The notes: a model not told the origin generated them from the letters alone. A DNA stretch of 53,941 bases from Caulobacter sp. (GCA_029866155.1 JARWZW010000014.1:1-53941); one strand, 5' to 3'; counted from the stretch's first letter, positions 32,888 to 42,235 are shown. Made by a program: numbers and translations.

Positions 32888-34021
32888 ATGGCCGTAATTG
32901 CGGTGACCAGAGAAGCCCGGGCGAACGAGACCCGCGTCGCCGCCACGCCGGACTCGGTGAAGAAGCTCATCGCCGCCGGGTTTTCGGTGGTGGTCGAGGC
33001 GGGCGCCGGATCCGCCGCCGCCTATCCTGACGCCGACTATGCCGCCGCCGGAGCAACCCTGGAAACCTCGGCCGCCGCCGCCATTGGCAAGGCCGATATT
33101 CTCTTCAAGGTCCGGGCTCCTGACGCGGCCGAGATCGCCGCCCTCAAACCCGGCGCCACGGTGATCGCCACCCTCAATCCCTATCAGGACCGCGAGACCC
33201 TGGACCTGCTGGCCAAGGCCGGGGCCAGCGCTTTCGCCATGGAATTCGTGCCCCGGATCACCCGGGCCCAGGTCATGGACGTCCTGTCCAGCCAGGCCAA
33301 CCTGGCCGGCTACCGCGCCGTGATCGAGGCCGCCGAGGTGTTCGGCAAGGCCCTGCCCATGATGATGACCGCCGCCGGCACCGTCGCCGCCGCCAAGGTG
33401 TTCATCATGGGGGTCGGGGTGGCCGGGCTTCAGGCCATCGCCACCGCCCGCCGCCTGGGCGCCGTGGTCACCGCCACCGATGTGCGTCCCGCAACCAAGG
33501 AACAGGTGGAAAGCCTGGGCGCCAAGTTCCTGGCCGTCGAGGACGAGGAATTCAAGAACGCCCAGACCGCCGGCGGATACGCCAAGGAAATGAGCGCCGA
33601 GTACCAGGGCAAGCAGGCCGAATTGCTGAGTGGTCACCTGACCAAGCAGGACATCGTCATCACCACCGCCCTGATCCCGGGTCGCGCGGCGCCCCGGCTG
33701 GTCAATGCCGCCCAGGTGGCCAGCATGAAGGCCGGTTCGGTCATCATCGACCTGGCGGTCGAACAGGGCGGCAATGTGGAAGGCGTCAGGCTGGGCGAAG
33801 TGTTCGAGACCCCCAATGGCGTCAAGATTGTCGGCATCCCCAACCTGCCCGGCCGGATCGCGACCGACGCCTCGGCCCTCTATGCCCGCAACCTGATGGC
33901 CTTTGCCGGCCTGCTCCTCAACAAGGAAGGGGCCCTGGCGCCCGACTATGAGGACGAAATCCTGAAAGCCGCCCTGGTCACCCGGGACGGCAAGATCGTT
34001 CACCCGCAACTCGCGGTCTGA
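32888..34021 (+). CDS. pntAA: NAD(P) transhydrogenase subunit alpha, part 1
   Basis: NAD(H)-binding domain I of proton-translocating transhydrogenase. The 377 residues have the alanine-dehydrogenase-like fold: VTREARANETRVAATPDSVKKL at the start, FAMEFVPRITRAQVMDVLSS, and the Rossmann loop VFIMGVGVAGLQAIATARRLGA. ATDVRPATKEQVESLGAKFL and the TTALIPGRAAPRLV stretch follow. The protein ends after the mobile loop without membrane helices, so the alpha subunit is split as in other Alphaproteobacteria. ATG 32888 is chosen by family N-terminus. pntAB and pntB follow on the same strand at 59 and 58 bases. Confidence 0.95.
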   Translation: MAVIAVTREARANETRVAATPDSVKKLIAAGFSVVVEAGAGSAAAYPDADYAAAGATLETSAAAAIGKADILFKVRAPDAAEIAALKPGATVIATLNPYQDRETLDLLAKAGASAFAMEFVPRITRAQVMDVLSSQANLAGYRAVIEAAEVFGKALPMMMTAAGTVAAAKVFIMGVGVAGLQAIATARRLGAVVTATDVRPATKEQVESLGAKFLAVEDEEFKNAQTAGGYAKEMSAEYQGKQAELLSGHLTKQDIVITTALIPGRAAPRLVNAAQVASMKAGSVIIDLAVEQGGNVEGVRLGEVFETPNGVKIVGIPNLPGRIATDASALYARNLMAFAGLLLNKEGALAPDYEDEILKAALVTRDGKIVHPQLAV

Positions 34022-34080
34022 TCCCCATCCGGAACGGCGGGGCTGGACCCCTGCCGTTCCAAGACCTGCAGGAGCCATCG

Positions 34081-34422
34081 ATGGACGCCGTCGATCCCAC
34101 CATCTTCCGCCTGGCCATCTTCGTTCTGGCGATCTTCGTCGGCTATTATGTGGTCTGGAGCGTAACGCCCGCCCTGCACACACCCCTGATGGCCGTGACC
34201 AACGCCATCAGCTCGGTGATCATCGTGGGCGCCCTGATCGCGGCGGCGGCCCATGGCGCCAGCGCCGAGGACCTGGCCGGCGGGGCGGCCCCCGGGGTCA
34301 ATGTCTGGATTTCCAAGGGCGCCGGCGCCGTGGCGGCCGGCCTGGCCGCCGTCAACATCTTCGGCGGCTTCCTCGTCACCCAGCGCATGCTGGCCATGTA
34401 CAAGAAGAAGGACAAGGCGTGA
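34081..34422 (+). CDS. pntAB: NAD(P) transhydrogenase subunit alpha, part 2
   Basis: Membrane part of the alpha subunit: 113 residues with helices at about 8-28 and 37-62 and a third near 80-103, the motifs LFVGYYVVWSVTPALHTPL-like and SVIIVGALIAAAAHG, and a lysine-rich end. It contributes to the proton channel of domain II together with pntB. The gene has its own start after a GGAG-like site. The three-gene split pntAA-pntAB-pntB is standard in this bacterial class. Confidence 0.93.
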   Translation: MDAVDPTIFRLAIFVLAIFVGYYVVWSVTPALHTPLMAVTNAISSVIIVGALIAAAAHGASAEDLAGGAAPGVNVWISKGAGAVAAGLAAVNIFGGFLVTQRMLAMYKKKDKA

Positions 34423-34480
34423 GCCACTTCGCCTCGCCTTCTCCCAAAGCACCTACCCTCAAGGGGACGGGAACACCCGC

Positions 34481-35896
34481 ATGAACGCCAATTTCGCCGC
34501 CATCGCCTATATTGTCTCAGGCGTGCTGTTCATCCTGGCCCTGCGCGGCCTGTCCAGTCCGGTGACCAGCCAGGCGGGCAACCGCTATGGCATGATCGGG
34601 ATGGGGATCGCCGTGGCGGTGACGCTGGGCACCCTCTGGAGCCAGAAGCTGCTGGATCCCGTCACCATCGGCCTGATCCTGGGCGGGGTGGTGGTCGGCG
34701 GCGGCGTCGGCGCGGTGATCGCCCGGCGGGTGGCCATGACCGCCATGCCGCAGCTGGTCGCAGCCTTCCACAGCCTGGTCGGTATGGCCGCCTGTCTGGT
34801 GGCCGTGGCCGCCATCTATACCCCGGCCGCCTATGGCATTTCCGAGGGCGGCCACATCCATGGTCTGTCCCTGGTCGAGCTGTCGGTCGGCCTGGCCATC
34901 GGGGCGGTGACCTTCACCGGTTCGGTCATCGCCTTCGCCAAGCTGAACGGCAACATGAGCGGCGCGCTCATCCTGCTGCCGGCCCGGCACCTGCTGAACA
35001 TCGCCATCGCCGCCTCCATCGTGGTGCTGGTGGTGGTTCTGGTGCTCAGCGGCGGCGAGGCCAAATGGGCCTTCTGGGCGATCTTCGCCCTGTCCCTGCT
35101 GATCGGCGTCACCCTGATCATCCCCATCGGCGGCGCTGACATGCCGGTCGTGGTCTCCATGCTCAACAGCTACAGCGGCTGGGCCGCGGCGGCCCTGGGT
35201 TTCACGCTGGAAAACGTAACCCTGATCATCACCGGCGCCCTGGTGGGCTCCTCCGGCGCCATCCTCAGCTACATCATGTGCAAGGGCATGAACCGCAGCT
35301 TCGTTTCGGTCATTCTGGGCGGCTTCGGGGCAGATGACAGCGCCGCCGCCGCCGGCGGCAAGGTCGAGACACGCCCCGTCAAGCAGGGCAGCGCCGAGGA
35401 TGCCGCCTTCATCATGAAGAACGCCAGCAAGGTCATCATCGTCCCGGGCTATGGCATGGCCGTCAGCCAGGCCCAGCATGCCCTGCGCGAAATGGCCGAT
35501 AAGCTGAAGGAGGAGGGCGTCGAGGTGAAATACGCCATCCACCCCGTCGCCGGCCGGATGCCGGGCCATATGAACGTGCTGCTGGCCGAGGCCAATGTCC
35601 CCTATGACGAGGTGTTCGAGCTGGAGGACATCAACAGCGAGTTCTCCACCGCCGACGTGGCTTTCGTCATCGGCGCCAATGACGTGACCAACCCGGCCGC
35701 CAAGACCGACCCGACCAGCGCCATCTATGGCATGCCGATCCTGGATGTCGAAAAGGCCCGCACCGTGCTGTTCGTCAAGCGCGGCATGTCTTCCGGCTAT
35801 GCCGGGGTCGAGAACGAGCTGTTCTTCCGGGACAACACCATGATGCTGTTCGCCGACGCCAAGAAGATGGTCGAGGGGATCGTCAAGGGGCTGTAA
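34481..35896 (+). CDS. pntB: NAD(P) transhydrogenase subunit beta
   Basis: A 471-residue subunit with about eight to nine membrane helices in the first 270 residues (MPQLVAAFHSLVGMAACLVA, SVIAFAKLNGNMSGALILLP, NSYSGWAAAALGFTLEN) and the NADP-binding domain III at the C-terminus. Domain III shows VIIVPGYGMAVSQAQHALRE, KYAIHPVAGRMPGHMNVLLA and FVIGANDVTNPAAKTDPTS. It couples hydride transfer from NADH to NADP with proton entry. ATG 34481 gives the standard N-terminus; an out-of-place longer frame overlaps pntAB. Confidence 0.96.
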   Translation: MNANFAAIAYIVSGVLFILALRGLSSPVTSQAGNRYGMIGMGIAVAVTLGTLWSQKLLDPVTIGLILGGVVVGGGVGAVIARRVAMTAMPQLVAAFHSLVGMAACLVAVAAIYTPAAYGISEGGHIHGLSLVELSVGLAIGAVTFTGSVIAFAKLNGNMSGALILLPARHLLNIAIAASIVVLVVVLVLSGGEAKWAFWAIFALSLLIGVTLIIPIGGADMPVVVSMLNSYSGWAAAALGFTLENVTLIITGALVGSSGAILSYIMCKGMNRSFVSVILGGFGADDSAAAAGGKVETRPVKQGSAEDAAFIMKNASKVIIVPGYGMAVSQAQHALREMADKLKEEGVEVKYAIHPVAGRMPGHMNVLLAEANVPYDEVFELEDINSEFSTADVAFVIGANDVTNPAAKTDPTSAIYGMPILDVEKARTVLFVKRGMSSGYAGVENELFFRDNTMMLFADAKKMVEGIVKGL

Positions 35897-35906
35897 GGCC
35901 GTCGTC

Positions 35907-36299
35907 TCAAAAGCGATTGTGCAGTGGCTCGGCGGCGACCTGATGATCATCCCCGAACAGGATATGCCCGGGATCCCGTGTCGTCAGTACGTCGACATGG
36001 ATCCCACAATCCTCCAGCGCCTCCTTCAGGCGGTACACTCGCTGGATATGTTCGGTCGCAGTAGACTTGACTCAGCAAGGGGCCAGTTGGCCCGGCTTGC
36101 GCCATTTGCCGCATGAAAAGGTCGTGGGCGCGTCAAGTTCGTTATTGAACCCGTCATTGGTCGCCTTGACCTCGGCCAGAGCCCAGCTGGACGCGTGATC
36201 GCTCATCCGGGCCGCGTCCAGGGCCTGGAAGAGACCCAGCCGGTTCCTTTGGCCCTTTACCTGCTGGAAACAGACGAACCGCTCATAGCGGCCGCTCAT
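35907..36299 (-). pseudogene. Unidentified gene interrupted by an in-frame TGA
   Basis: From ATG 36299 the minus strand reads SGRYERFVCFQQVKGQRNRL, LFQALDAARMSDHASSWALA and EVKATNDGFNNELDAPTTF, to TGA at 36074-36072. The same frame then continues with TATEHIQRVYRLKEALEDCG, IHVDVLTTRDPGHILFGDD and ends at 35907. Both halves look coding and would give about 130 residues. The frame also extends upstream of the ATG to another TGA near 36361 with SFLDDSRS. No family is recognised. It fills most of the gap between pntB and ptsN, and stop-codon decay is the simplest reading. Confidence 0.45.
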
Positions 36300-36405
36300 C
36301 GAGCGGCTGTCGTCCAGGAACGAGCGGGACCCTGCCTCGCCTGGACCGCTTTTCGGTCATGACACCTTGGCAGCGTCCCGTCCTTACGCCGCCAAGGGCT
36401 GGGCC

Positions 36406-36870
36406 TTACGCCGCCGAGGGCTGGGCCTCGCGCTGCAGCAGGGCCTGGATGGCTTCCGGCGACCGGGCCTGACGCAGTTGGGCGCGCAGGTCGGACTGGC
36501 GCATCAGGCGGGACACCCGGGCCAGAGCTCGCAGGTGATCGGAACTGGCGGAGGGCGGCGCCAGCAGGGCGAACAGCAGGTCCACCGGCTGTCCATCCAC
36601 AGCCTCATAGGCGATGGGCTGCTCCAGGCGAACAAACACGCCCCGGATCCGGTCCAGGCCTTCGACCCGGGCATGGGGGACAGCCACGCCATAGCCGACG
36701 CCGGTCGAGCCGGCGGCTTCCCGCTCCAGCAGGGCGTCCAGCACCACAGCGGAGTCCAGGCCCAGGGTGCGGGCTGCGACATCGGCGATGACCGACAGCA
36801 CCTGTCGCTTGGTCCCGCCGCTGGCCCGGGGCACCACAGCACGAAAATCCAGCAGATCACCGATGTTCAT
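36406..36870 (-). CDS. ptsN: PTS IIA-like nitrogen regulatory protein PtsN
   Basis: EIIA-Ntr, the last phosphate acceptor of the nitrogen phosphotransferase system, which adjusts potassium and nitrogen metabolism and, in this bacterial class, the (p)ppGpp response. The 154 residues have the N-terminal MNIGDLLDFRAVVPRASG, KRQVLSVIADVAARTLGLD, the phosphorylated His in GVAVPHARVEGLDRI, and the PVDLLFALLAPPSASSDHL strand. It closes the rpoN-hpf-ptsN cluster, transcribed leftwards, 65 bases after hpf. Confidence 0.95.
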   Translation of the reverse strand: MNIGDLLDFRAVVPRASGGTKRQVLSVIADVAARTLGLDSAVVLDALLEREAAGSTGVGYGVAVPHARVEGLDRIRGVFVRLEQPIAYEAVDGQPVDLLFALLAPPSASSDHLRALARVSRLMRQSDLRAQLRQARSPEAIQALLQREAQPSAA

Positions 36871-36935
36871 GAGACGCGAAACTCGGAAAGGAACGGGGTT
36901 ACTGGGAGGGACGGAGGCGACGGGCCCCCGAGGTG

Positions 36936-37562
36936 CTACCCTCCTGAGCCCGGACCGTTCAGAGACCTGGTGCGTTCTGGATCGATCCAGCCGATATTGC
37001 CGTCGGCTCGCCGGTAGACGACGGACAATCCGCCATGCGCGGCGTTTCTAAACACAATTGTTTGCGATTCAGTCAAGTCCAGTTCCATGACCGCCCCGGA
37101 AACGGTCAATGTTTTCACCTGAGTGTCATTCTCGGCAATAATCATGGCGCTGGGAGGACCATCGACCGCGGCGTCGTCCAGCCATTCCTCCTGGTCATCG
37201 GCGTCATCCGGGGACAGGATCGTCGTATAGACCGCTGTGGTCTGGGCCATCTTGGCAGTGGCCGCCACGCTGTGGTCCTTGAGACGTCGCTTGTAGCGGC
37301 GGATCCTGGACTCGATCTTGGCCAGGGCGTCGCTGAAGGCCATATGGGCGTCGCCGCCCGTTCCATGGCTCTGCAGCTTCTGGCCTGACGCCAGATTGAC
37401 CAGACAATCGACCCGGAAGGCATGGCCCTGCCGGCTTACGATGACGTCAGCGTCACCGCCGCGGTCAAAGAATTTCCCGATTGCTGAGGAGAGTTCGTCG
37501 GTGATGCGGTCCCGAAGGGCGGCCCCGACGTCGACGTGCTTGCCGGCGACTTGGATTTGCAT
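36936..37562 (-). CDS. hpf: Ribosome hibernation promoting factor (long form)
   Basis: A 208-residue protein. The N-terminal RaiA/YfiA domain (1-105) begins MQIQVAGKHVDVGAALRDRI and has the DVIVSRQGHAFRVD and SDALAKIESRIRRYKRRLKD segments that bind the 30S decoding centre. After a linker with an acidic DDADDQEEWLDD stretch comes the C-terminal dimerisation domain (about 150-208) with KTLTVSGAVMELDLTESQT and VVYRRADGNIGWIDPE. This domain mediates 100S ribosome formation. ATG 37562 is the natural start although an open frame continues upstream. It lies between an exoD-like gene and ptsN. Confidence 0.95.
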   Translation of the reverse strand: MQIQVAGKHVDVGAALRDRITDELSSAIGKFFDRGGDADVIVSRQGHAFRVDCLVNLASGQKLQSHGTGGDAHMAFSDALAKIESRIRRYKRRLKDHSVAATAKMAQTTAVYTTILSPDDADDQEEWLDDAAVDGPPSAMIIAENDTQVKTLTVSGAVMELDLTESQTIVFRNAAHGGLSVVYRRADGNIGWIDPERTRSLNGPGSGG

Positions 37563-37630
37563 GCCGCTACTTCGCGCCGGTCTTGGAAGCCTGTCAAGCG
37601 GGCCTCTGGCCTGATCTCCGGTTTGTGAGA

Positions 37631-38260
37631 TCAGCCCGGAGGGACCAGACCTCGGGAGGCGAGGAAGGCGTTGACGGCGGTTGTGATGATGCCCACGGCC
37701 AGCAAAAGAAGTCCGCCACTGACGGCGGTTACAGCCAGGCCCAGGAGGGCCAGGAGCCCGTCCCGCTGCACCATGGCCAGGCCAAAAAGGGCGATGGCGG
37801 CGGCCGGCGCCATATTGCCCAGCGGAATCGGCAGCAGCAGGACCAGGGACAGGACAAGGCAGATCGCGCCGATGAGATGCTGGCCCAAGGGGCCGAACAG
37901 AAAGATCAGCCGGGGCCGGGAAACATGCTCGATGCGCTTCAGCCAGGGAATCAAGGCGCCAAAGGCCTTGGCCAGGGTCTTTCGCTGGATGGCCCGCCGG
38001 GCGATGAATTCGGGCAGCCAGGGACTCTTTACCCCGGCCAGAAGCTGGGGCGTCAGCACCACCAGGGGAGCGGCCAGGAATGTGGAGGACCCGGGCGGCA
38101 GGGGCAGCCAGTTGGGCGCCGAGAACACAAACAGCATGGCGCCGAAGGCCCGGCCGCCCAGCCGTTCGACAATCTCCCCCACCGTGACCATGGGCCCCGG
38201 TTCGGCGGCGATGTCGGCCATGACCTGCGACAGGGGCCGAAGTCGGTCTATCGGATCCAT
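37631..38260 (-). CDS. ExoD-family membrane protein
   Basis: A 209-residue inner-membrane protein with the ExoD pattern: LSQVMADIAAEPGPMVTVGE at the N-terminus, ERLGGRAFGAMLFVFSAPNW, the PLPPGSSTFLAAPLVVLTPQ segment, then LLPIPLGNMAPAAAIALFGLAM and two more C-terminal helices. ExoD was named for exopolysaccharide synthesis and alkaline sensitivity in Sinorhizobium; the molecular activity is unknown. Its position between rpoN and hpf is unusual, since these two are adjacent in many bacteria. Confidence 0.88.
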   Translation of the reverse strand: MDPIDRLRPLSQVMADIAAEPGPMVTVGEIVERLGGRAFGAMLFVFSAPNWLPLPPGSSTFLAAPLVVLTPQLLAGVKSPWLPEFIARRAIQRKTLAKAFGALIPWLKRIEHVSRPRLIFLFGPLGQHLIGAICLVLSLVLLLPIPLGNMAPAAAIALFGLAMVQRDGLLALLGLAVTAVSGGLLLLAVGIITTAVNAFLASRGLVPPG

Positions 38261-38316
38261 CAGCCTGCCACCTCGCCCTGGCGCCGCCCTCTCGAGAAGG
38301 GACGGCGCAGTCAGTT

Positions 38317-39801
38317 TCAGACAGAAGCCTTGAGCATCCGCCGGCGTTCCACGGACGACGGGATTCGCATGGCCTCGCGATATTTGGCCACCGTCCGGCG
38401 GGCAATGTCGACGCCGGCCTGTTTCAGGATCTCGACGATGGTGTCGTCTGAATGCACCCCGGTGTCGCTCACTTCGGCGTCGATCAACTGACGGATCCGG
38501 TGACGGACGCTTTCGGCCGAATGGGCCTCGCCGCCGCTGCTGGAAGCGATGGCCGAGGTGAAGAAGAACTTCAGCTCGAAAAGGCCCCGGGGTGTGGCGA
38601 TGTATTTGTTCGAGGTCACCCGGCTGACCGTGGATTCATGCATGCCGATGGCGTCGGCCACGGTCTTGAGGTTCAGGGGGCGCAGATGCTGGACCCCATA
38701 GGCCAGGAAAGCATCCTGCTGCCGGACGATCTCGCTGGAGACCTTCAGGATGGTGCGCGCCCTCTGGTCCAGGCTGCGGACCAGCCAGCCGGCGCTGGCC
38801 ATGCAGTCGGAGAGGAAGGTCTTGTCGGCGTCTGTGCGGGCGCTGCCGGACACCCGGGCATGATAGCGCTGGTCGATCAGCACCCTGGGCAGGGTGTCGG
38901 TGTTGAGCTCCACCAGCCAGACGCCACCCAGCCCCTCGCGCACATAGACATCGGGCGATACGGCGTGGGACGGTTCGCCCCCGAAGGCGGCGCCGGGACG
39001 GGGAGTCAGAGCCTTGAGCTCGGCCAGCATGTCCCGCAGGTCTTCGTCATCGACACCGCAGGCCCGGCGCAGGGCGCCCATGTCGCGGCGCGCCAGGCTG
39101 TCGAGATTGTCCAGCAGGGCGGCCATGGCCGGATCCAGCCGGTCCCGCTCCTTCAGCTGCAGCGAAAGGCATTCCTTCACGTCGCGGGCGAAGACCCCGG
39201 TGGGCTCGAACCCCTGCAGAACGCTCAGGACCGCCTCGACCAGGGCCAGGCTGCAGCCCAGCCGGTCGGCCAGGTCCGCCAGATCGGCCCGCAGATAGCC
39301 GCCTTCATCCACGCCATCGATCAGGACGGCGGCGATCGCCCGCTCGGCCGGGTCCAGTCCCGCCACAGCCAGCTGGTCATGAAGATGTTCACCCAGGGTC
39401 TTGTCCCGGCTCAGGCGGCTCTCAAAGTCATCCTCGCCCTCGAACGAGCCTCCCTTGCCGGCCCTGGACCAGTCGACCTGCCCGGCCGCCGAATCGCCAT
39501 TCTCGCCACCGTCGCGCTCACCGGGGCTGGCGTCGTCAGGGCCGGCGTCCATGTCCGCGGCGGCCGCGCCGTCCGGCATCTGGTCAGCCGCCGCCTCGGT
39601 GCGGTCCACTGAAGGCGCATCGTCCTGGGCCTCCGGCTCCGGACCGTCCCTCTGAAGGAGCGGATTACGCTCGAGTTCCGCCTCCACAAAGGCCTCGAGC
39701 TCGATATTGGACAGCTGCAGAAGCTTGATCGCCTGCTGCAGCTGCGGTGTGATGACAAGGCCTTGGCCCTGCCTCAGCTCTAGTCTCGGACCGAGCGCCA
39801 A
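38317..39801 (-). CDS. rpoN: RNA polymerase sigma-54 factor
   Basis: Directs polymerase to -24/-12 promoters with AAA+ activators. Region I is glutamine-rich: LELRQGQGLVITPQLQQAIK, LLQLSNIELEAFVEAELERN. An acidic region II follows, then the core-binding region, the helix-turn-helix and the RpoN box ARRTVAKYREAMRIPSS near the C-terminus. I prefer the TTG start at 39801 (494 residues). A GGGGAGGG ribosome binding site lies seven bases before it, and homologues begin at this point. ATG 39840 would add 13 residues without such a site. The cluster with hpf and ptsN is typical. Confidence 0.94.
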   Translation of the reverse strand: MALGPRLELRQGQGLVITPQLQQAIKLLQLSNIELEAFVEAELERNPLLQRDGPEPEAQDDAPSVDRTEAAADQMPDGAAAADMDAGPDDASPGERDGGENGDSAAGQVDWSRAGKGGSFEGEDDFESRLSRDKTLGEHLHDQLAVAGLDPAERAIAAVLIDGVDEGGYLRADLADLADRLGCSLALVEAVLSVLQGFEPTGVFARDVKECLSLQLKERDRLDPAMAALLDNLDSLARRDMGALRRACGVDDEDLRDMLAELKALTPRPGAAFGGEPSHAVSPDVYVREGLGGVWLVELNTDTLPRVLIDQRYHARVSGSARTDADKTFLSDCMASAGWLVRSLDQRARTILKVSSEIVRQQDAFLAYGVQHLRPLNLKTVADAIGMHESTVSRVTSNKYIATPRGLFELKFFFTSAIASSSGGEAHSAESVRHRIRQLIDAEVSDTGVHSDDTIVEILKQAGVDIARRTVAKYREAMRIPSSVERRRMLKASV

Positions 39802-39908
39802 AAGCCGACCCTCCCCAGGCCGCGTTGAACAGGACGGCATTCTTGGCGGTGGGAGGTTAACAGGGTGCTTAAGCGGCGCCCTTCTTGCAAGGTCGGGCCA
39901 CCAGCCAG

Positions 39909-40499
39909 TCAGTCGCCACGCTTGGCCGCCGTGATCTGGGTGACGATTTCGTCGGGCAGATTATGCGGCACGGGGCGCACAAAGCGTCCCCTGGGGTCCA
40001 TCAGATAGACCACCGTGGAATGGTCCACCAGGTAGTCGGGGCCGTCTCCCTGCTTGATGGCGACGGCGCGATAGGCCTTCACCGCAGCATCGACCTGGGC
40101 CTGGGTTCCGGTCAGGCCGAGCGTGCCCGCCGGCGCGGAATTGGCCTCCAGCCAGTCGGAAACCGCAGCGGGCCTGTCCCGGCCCGGATCTACGGAAATG
40201 AAAACGATACGGACGTCGCGACCGAGGGGACCCAGCTGGTCCTTGGCGCGGATCAGGGCCTGCAGGGTGCCCGGGCAGACATCCGGACAGTAGGTGAAGC
40301 CAAAGAAGACAGCGTTCCATTGCCCCTTGAGGACCTCCTGCGTCACCGGCCGGCCGGACTGGTCGACCAGCTCGAAGGGTCCGCCGACATCGGCAGGCGC
40401 CGGGCGAGGGCGAAACATCCCGGTCTGAAAGGCCAGAACCAGGGTGACCAGAAGGCCCAGGCCGACTAGGGCCCAGAGCAGAGTGCGGCTACGGGTCAT
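39909..40499 (-). CDS. SCO1/SenC (PrrC) family copper chaperone
   Basis: A 196-residue, membrane-anchored thioredoxin-fold protein. It has one N-terminal helix (about 7-25), the copper-binding Cys pair in GFTYCPDVCPG (C71, C75), and the ligand His near residue 160 in YLVDHSTVVYL. SCO proteins load CuA of cytochrome oxidase. In Rhodobacter the homologue SenC/PrrC is encoded with regA and regB, and here it is divergent from regB with starts 62 bases apart, supporting a redox-signalling link. Confidence 0.93.
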   Translation of the reverse strand: MTRSRTLLWALVGLGLLVTLVLAFQTGMFRPRPAPADVGGPFELVDQSGRPVTQEVLKGQWNAVFFGFTYCPDVCPGTLQALIRAKDQLGPLGRDVRIVFISVDPGRDRPAAVSDWLEANSAPAGTLGLTGTQAQVDAAVKAYRAVAIKQGDGPDYLVDHSTVVYLMDPRGRFVRPVPHNLPDEIVTQITAAKRGD

Positions 40500-40561
40500 G
40501 GCGAGGGCTATCCTTTCATCCGGGCTGGCGCCGCGGGGGTTTCTCGACGATCCTTCCGGAC

Positions 40562-41944
40562 ATGGATTCCCCGTCTTCATCGATATCCACCGACGACGAC
40601 CGGGCGGGCCTCGATAGGCCGCCGCCGCCGGAACGGCAAGCGATCGCATCGATCTGGCGACTGGGCAGCGCCCGGCGGCTGGGGCCCCGGATCCGCACCC
40701 TGGTCAATGTGCGCTGGCTGGCGGTCGGGGGACAGCTGGCGGCTATTCTGGTCACAGCCTATGGCCTGGGCTTTCCCATGCCGACCCTGGCCTGCCTGGG
40801 GCTGGTCGCCCTGTCCGCGGCCCTGAACCTGGCCATCCTTCTGGCCGGCGGCATCCAGCGCCAGGCCACCGACCGGGAGGCCACGGCCCAGCTGGCCTTC
40901 GACATCCTGCAGCTCTCGGCCCTGCTCTATCTGACCGGCGGCACCGTCAATCCGTTCTCCCTGCTGCTCATCGCTCCGGTGGTGCTGGCGGCGGCGACCC
41001 TTCCGCTTCGCCAGTTGGTTGGGCTGGGGCTGCTGGCCGTGGTCTGCGTTGTGCTGTTGTCGATTTCCGCCCTGCCCCTGCCCTCGCCCCATACCGAGCC
41101 CTTTGATCCCCCCCTGGTGAACCGGGTCGGCAACGTCCTGTCGCGGATCCTGGGGATCGTCTTCTGCGCCGGCTATGCCTGGCAGGCGGCCAGCGAAGCG
41201 GCCCGGATGGAGCTGGCCCTGGACACCACCAACGCCGTTCTCGCCCGGGAACAGCGGCTGTCAGCCCTGGGCGCCCTTGCGGCAGCCGCTGCCCATGAAC
41301 TGGGGACGCCCCTGGCGACCATCACCATCGTGGCCAGGGAACTGGCGCGGGAACTGCCGGAAGGCCTGGCCCGGGAGGACGCCGAGCTGCTGGTCAGCCA
41401 GTCGGCGCGATGTCGGGAGATCCTGCAACGGCTGACCGCGGATCCGCGAGCCGTGGACGAGGTTCATGGGGCCATGGGTCTGTCCCAGCTTCTGGAGGAG
41501 GCCATCGCGCCCCATGCGCGGGACACCCACGTCCAGGTCGAGGCGGTGATTTCCGGGCCGCCGGAAGAGGGCTCGCTGGAGATCCGGAGGATGCCCGAGG
41601 TCATCCACGCCCTGACCTCCTTCGTCGAGAACGCCGTGGATTTCGCCGCCGCCGAGGTGCTGGTCACCGCCCGGTTCGACGACCGCCATATCTCGCTGGA
41701 AATCCGGGACGACGGGCCGGGCTTTGCGCCCGAGGTCCTGGCCAAGCTGGGCGAGCCCTATGTCACCAGCCGGCCTGCCGCCGAGGGGTCCCGTAGCGGT
41801 CACACCGGCCTGGGCCTGGGATTCTTCATCGCCAAGACCCTGATGGAGCGGACCGGGGCCGTGGTCACCTTCCGGAATGGTCGTAGCCGGGGCGCTGTGG
41901 TGACGGCCCGCTGGCCAAGGGACCGGCTGGCCGTGGCGGCCTGA
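40562..41944 (+). CDS. regB: Redox-sensing histidine kinase RegB/PrrB family
   Basis: A 460-residue kinase with about six membrane helices (45-205). The ubiquinone-binding motif GGTVNPF is near residues 126-132. Phospho-His is near 245 in AAAAHELGTPLATI, and a Cys in QSARCREIL (about 284) corresponds to the redox-active Cys of RegB. The ATPase has VENAVDFA, IRDDGPGFAPE and SGHTGLGLGFFIAK. RegB homologues respond to quinone and thiol redox state and control respiration and energy metabolism. The start ATG 40562 is followed by a Ser/Asp-rich tail. RegA follows after 291 bases that hold no clear gene. Confidence 0.94.
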   Translation: MDSPSSSISTDDDRAGLDRPPPPERQAIASIWRLGSARRLGPRIRTLVNVRWLAVGGQLAAILVTAYGLGFPMPTLACLGLVALSAALNLAILLAGGIQRQATDREATAQLAFDILQLSALLYLTGGTVNPFSLLLIAPVVLAAATLPLRQLVGLGLLAVVCVVLLSISALPLPSPHTEPFDPPLVNRVGNVLSRILGIVFCAGYAWQAASEAARMELALDTTNAVLAREQRLSALGALAAAAAHELGTPLATITIVARELARELPEGLAREDAELLVSQSARCREILQRLTADPRAVDEVHGAMGLSQLLEEAIAPHARDTHVQVEAVISGPPEEGSLEIRRMPEVIHALTSFVENAVDFAAAEVLVTARFDDRHISLEIRDDGPGFAPEVLAKLGEPYVTSRPAAEGSRSGHTGLGLGFFIAKTLMERTGAVVTFRNGRSRGAVVTARWPRDRLAVAA

Positions 41945-42235
41945 GAGCCCCTGCCAGCGTCCGGCCTCCGGACAGGACCCGGTGCGGGCTCCGGAACCCG
42001 CCCATCATGGGCCTGATCGTTCAGAATCCCTGTGGGCCTTCCGGACCGGTCGGGACTATATTCGTCCCAGGTCCGGAGAATCGATCTCGCCGAACCAGGG
42101 CTGTCTGGCCAAACAACTTGCGATCCACCCGTCCGGACAGGCTCTTCATATTCGAGTACAGACCCTTCTGATACGGCTTGGATGGCGTCATCGAAGCCGG
42201 GGCAGAGCGGTCGAGCAGCCGGAGTGTCCAGCGTC

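Noticed and set aside
36072..36074. In-frame TGA as a selenocysteine codon
   Set aside because: No SECIS-like hairpin is obvious just after it, no known selenoprotein family matches, and another TGA interrupts the frame upstream.
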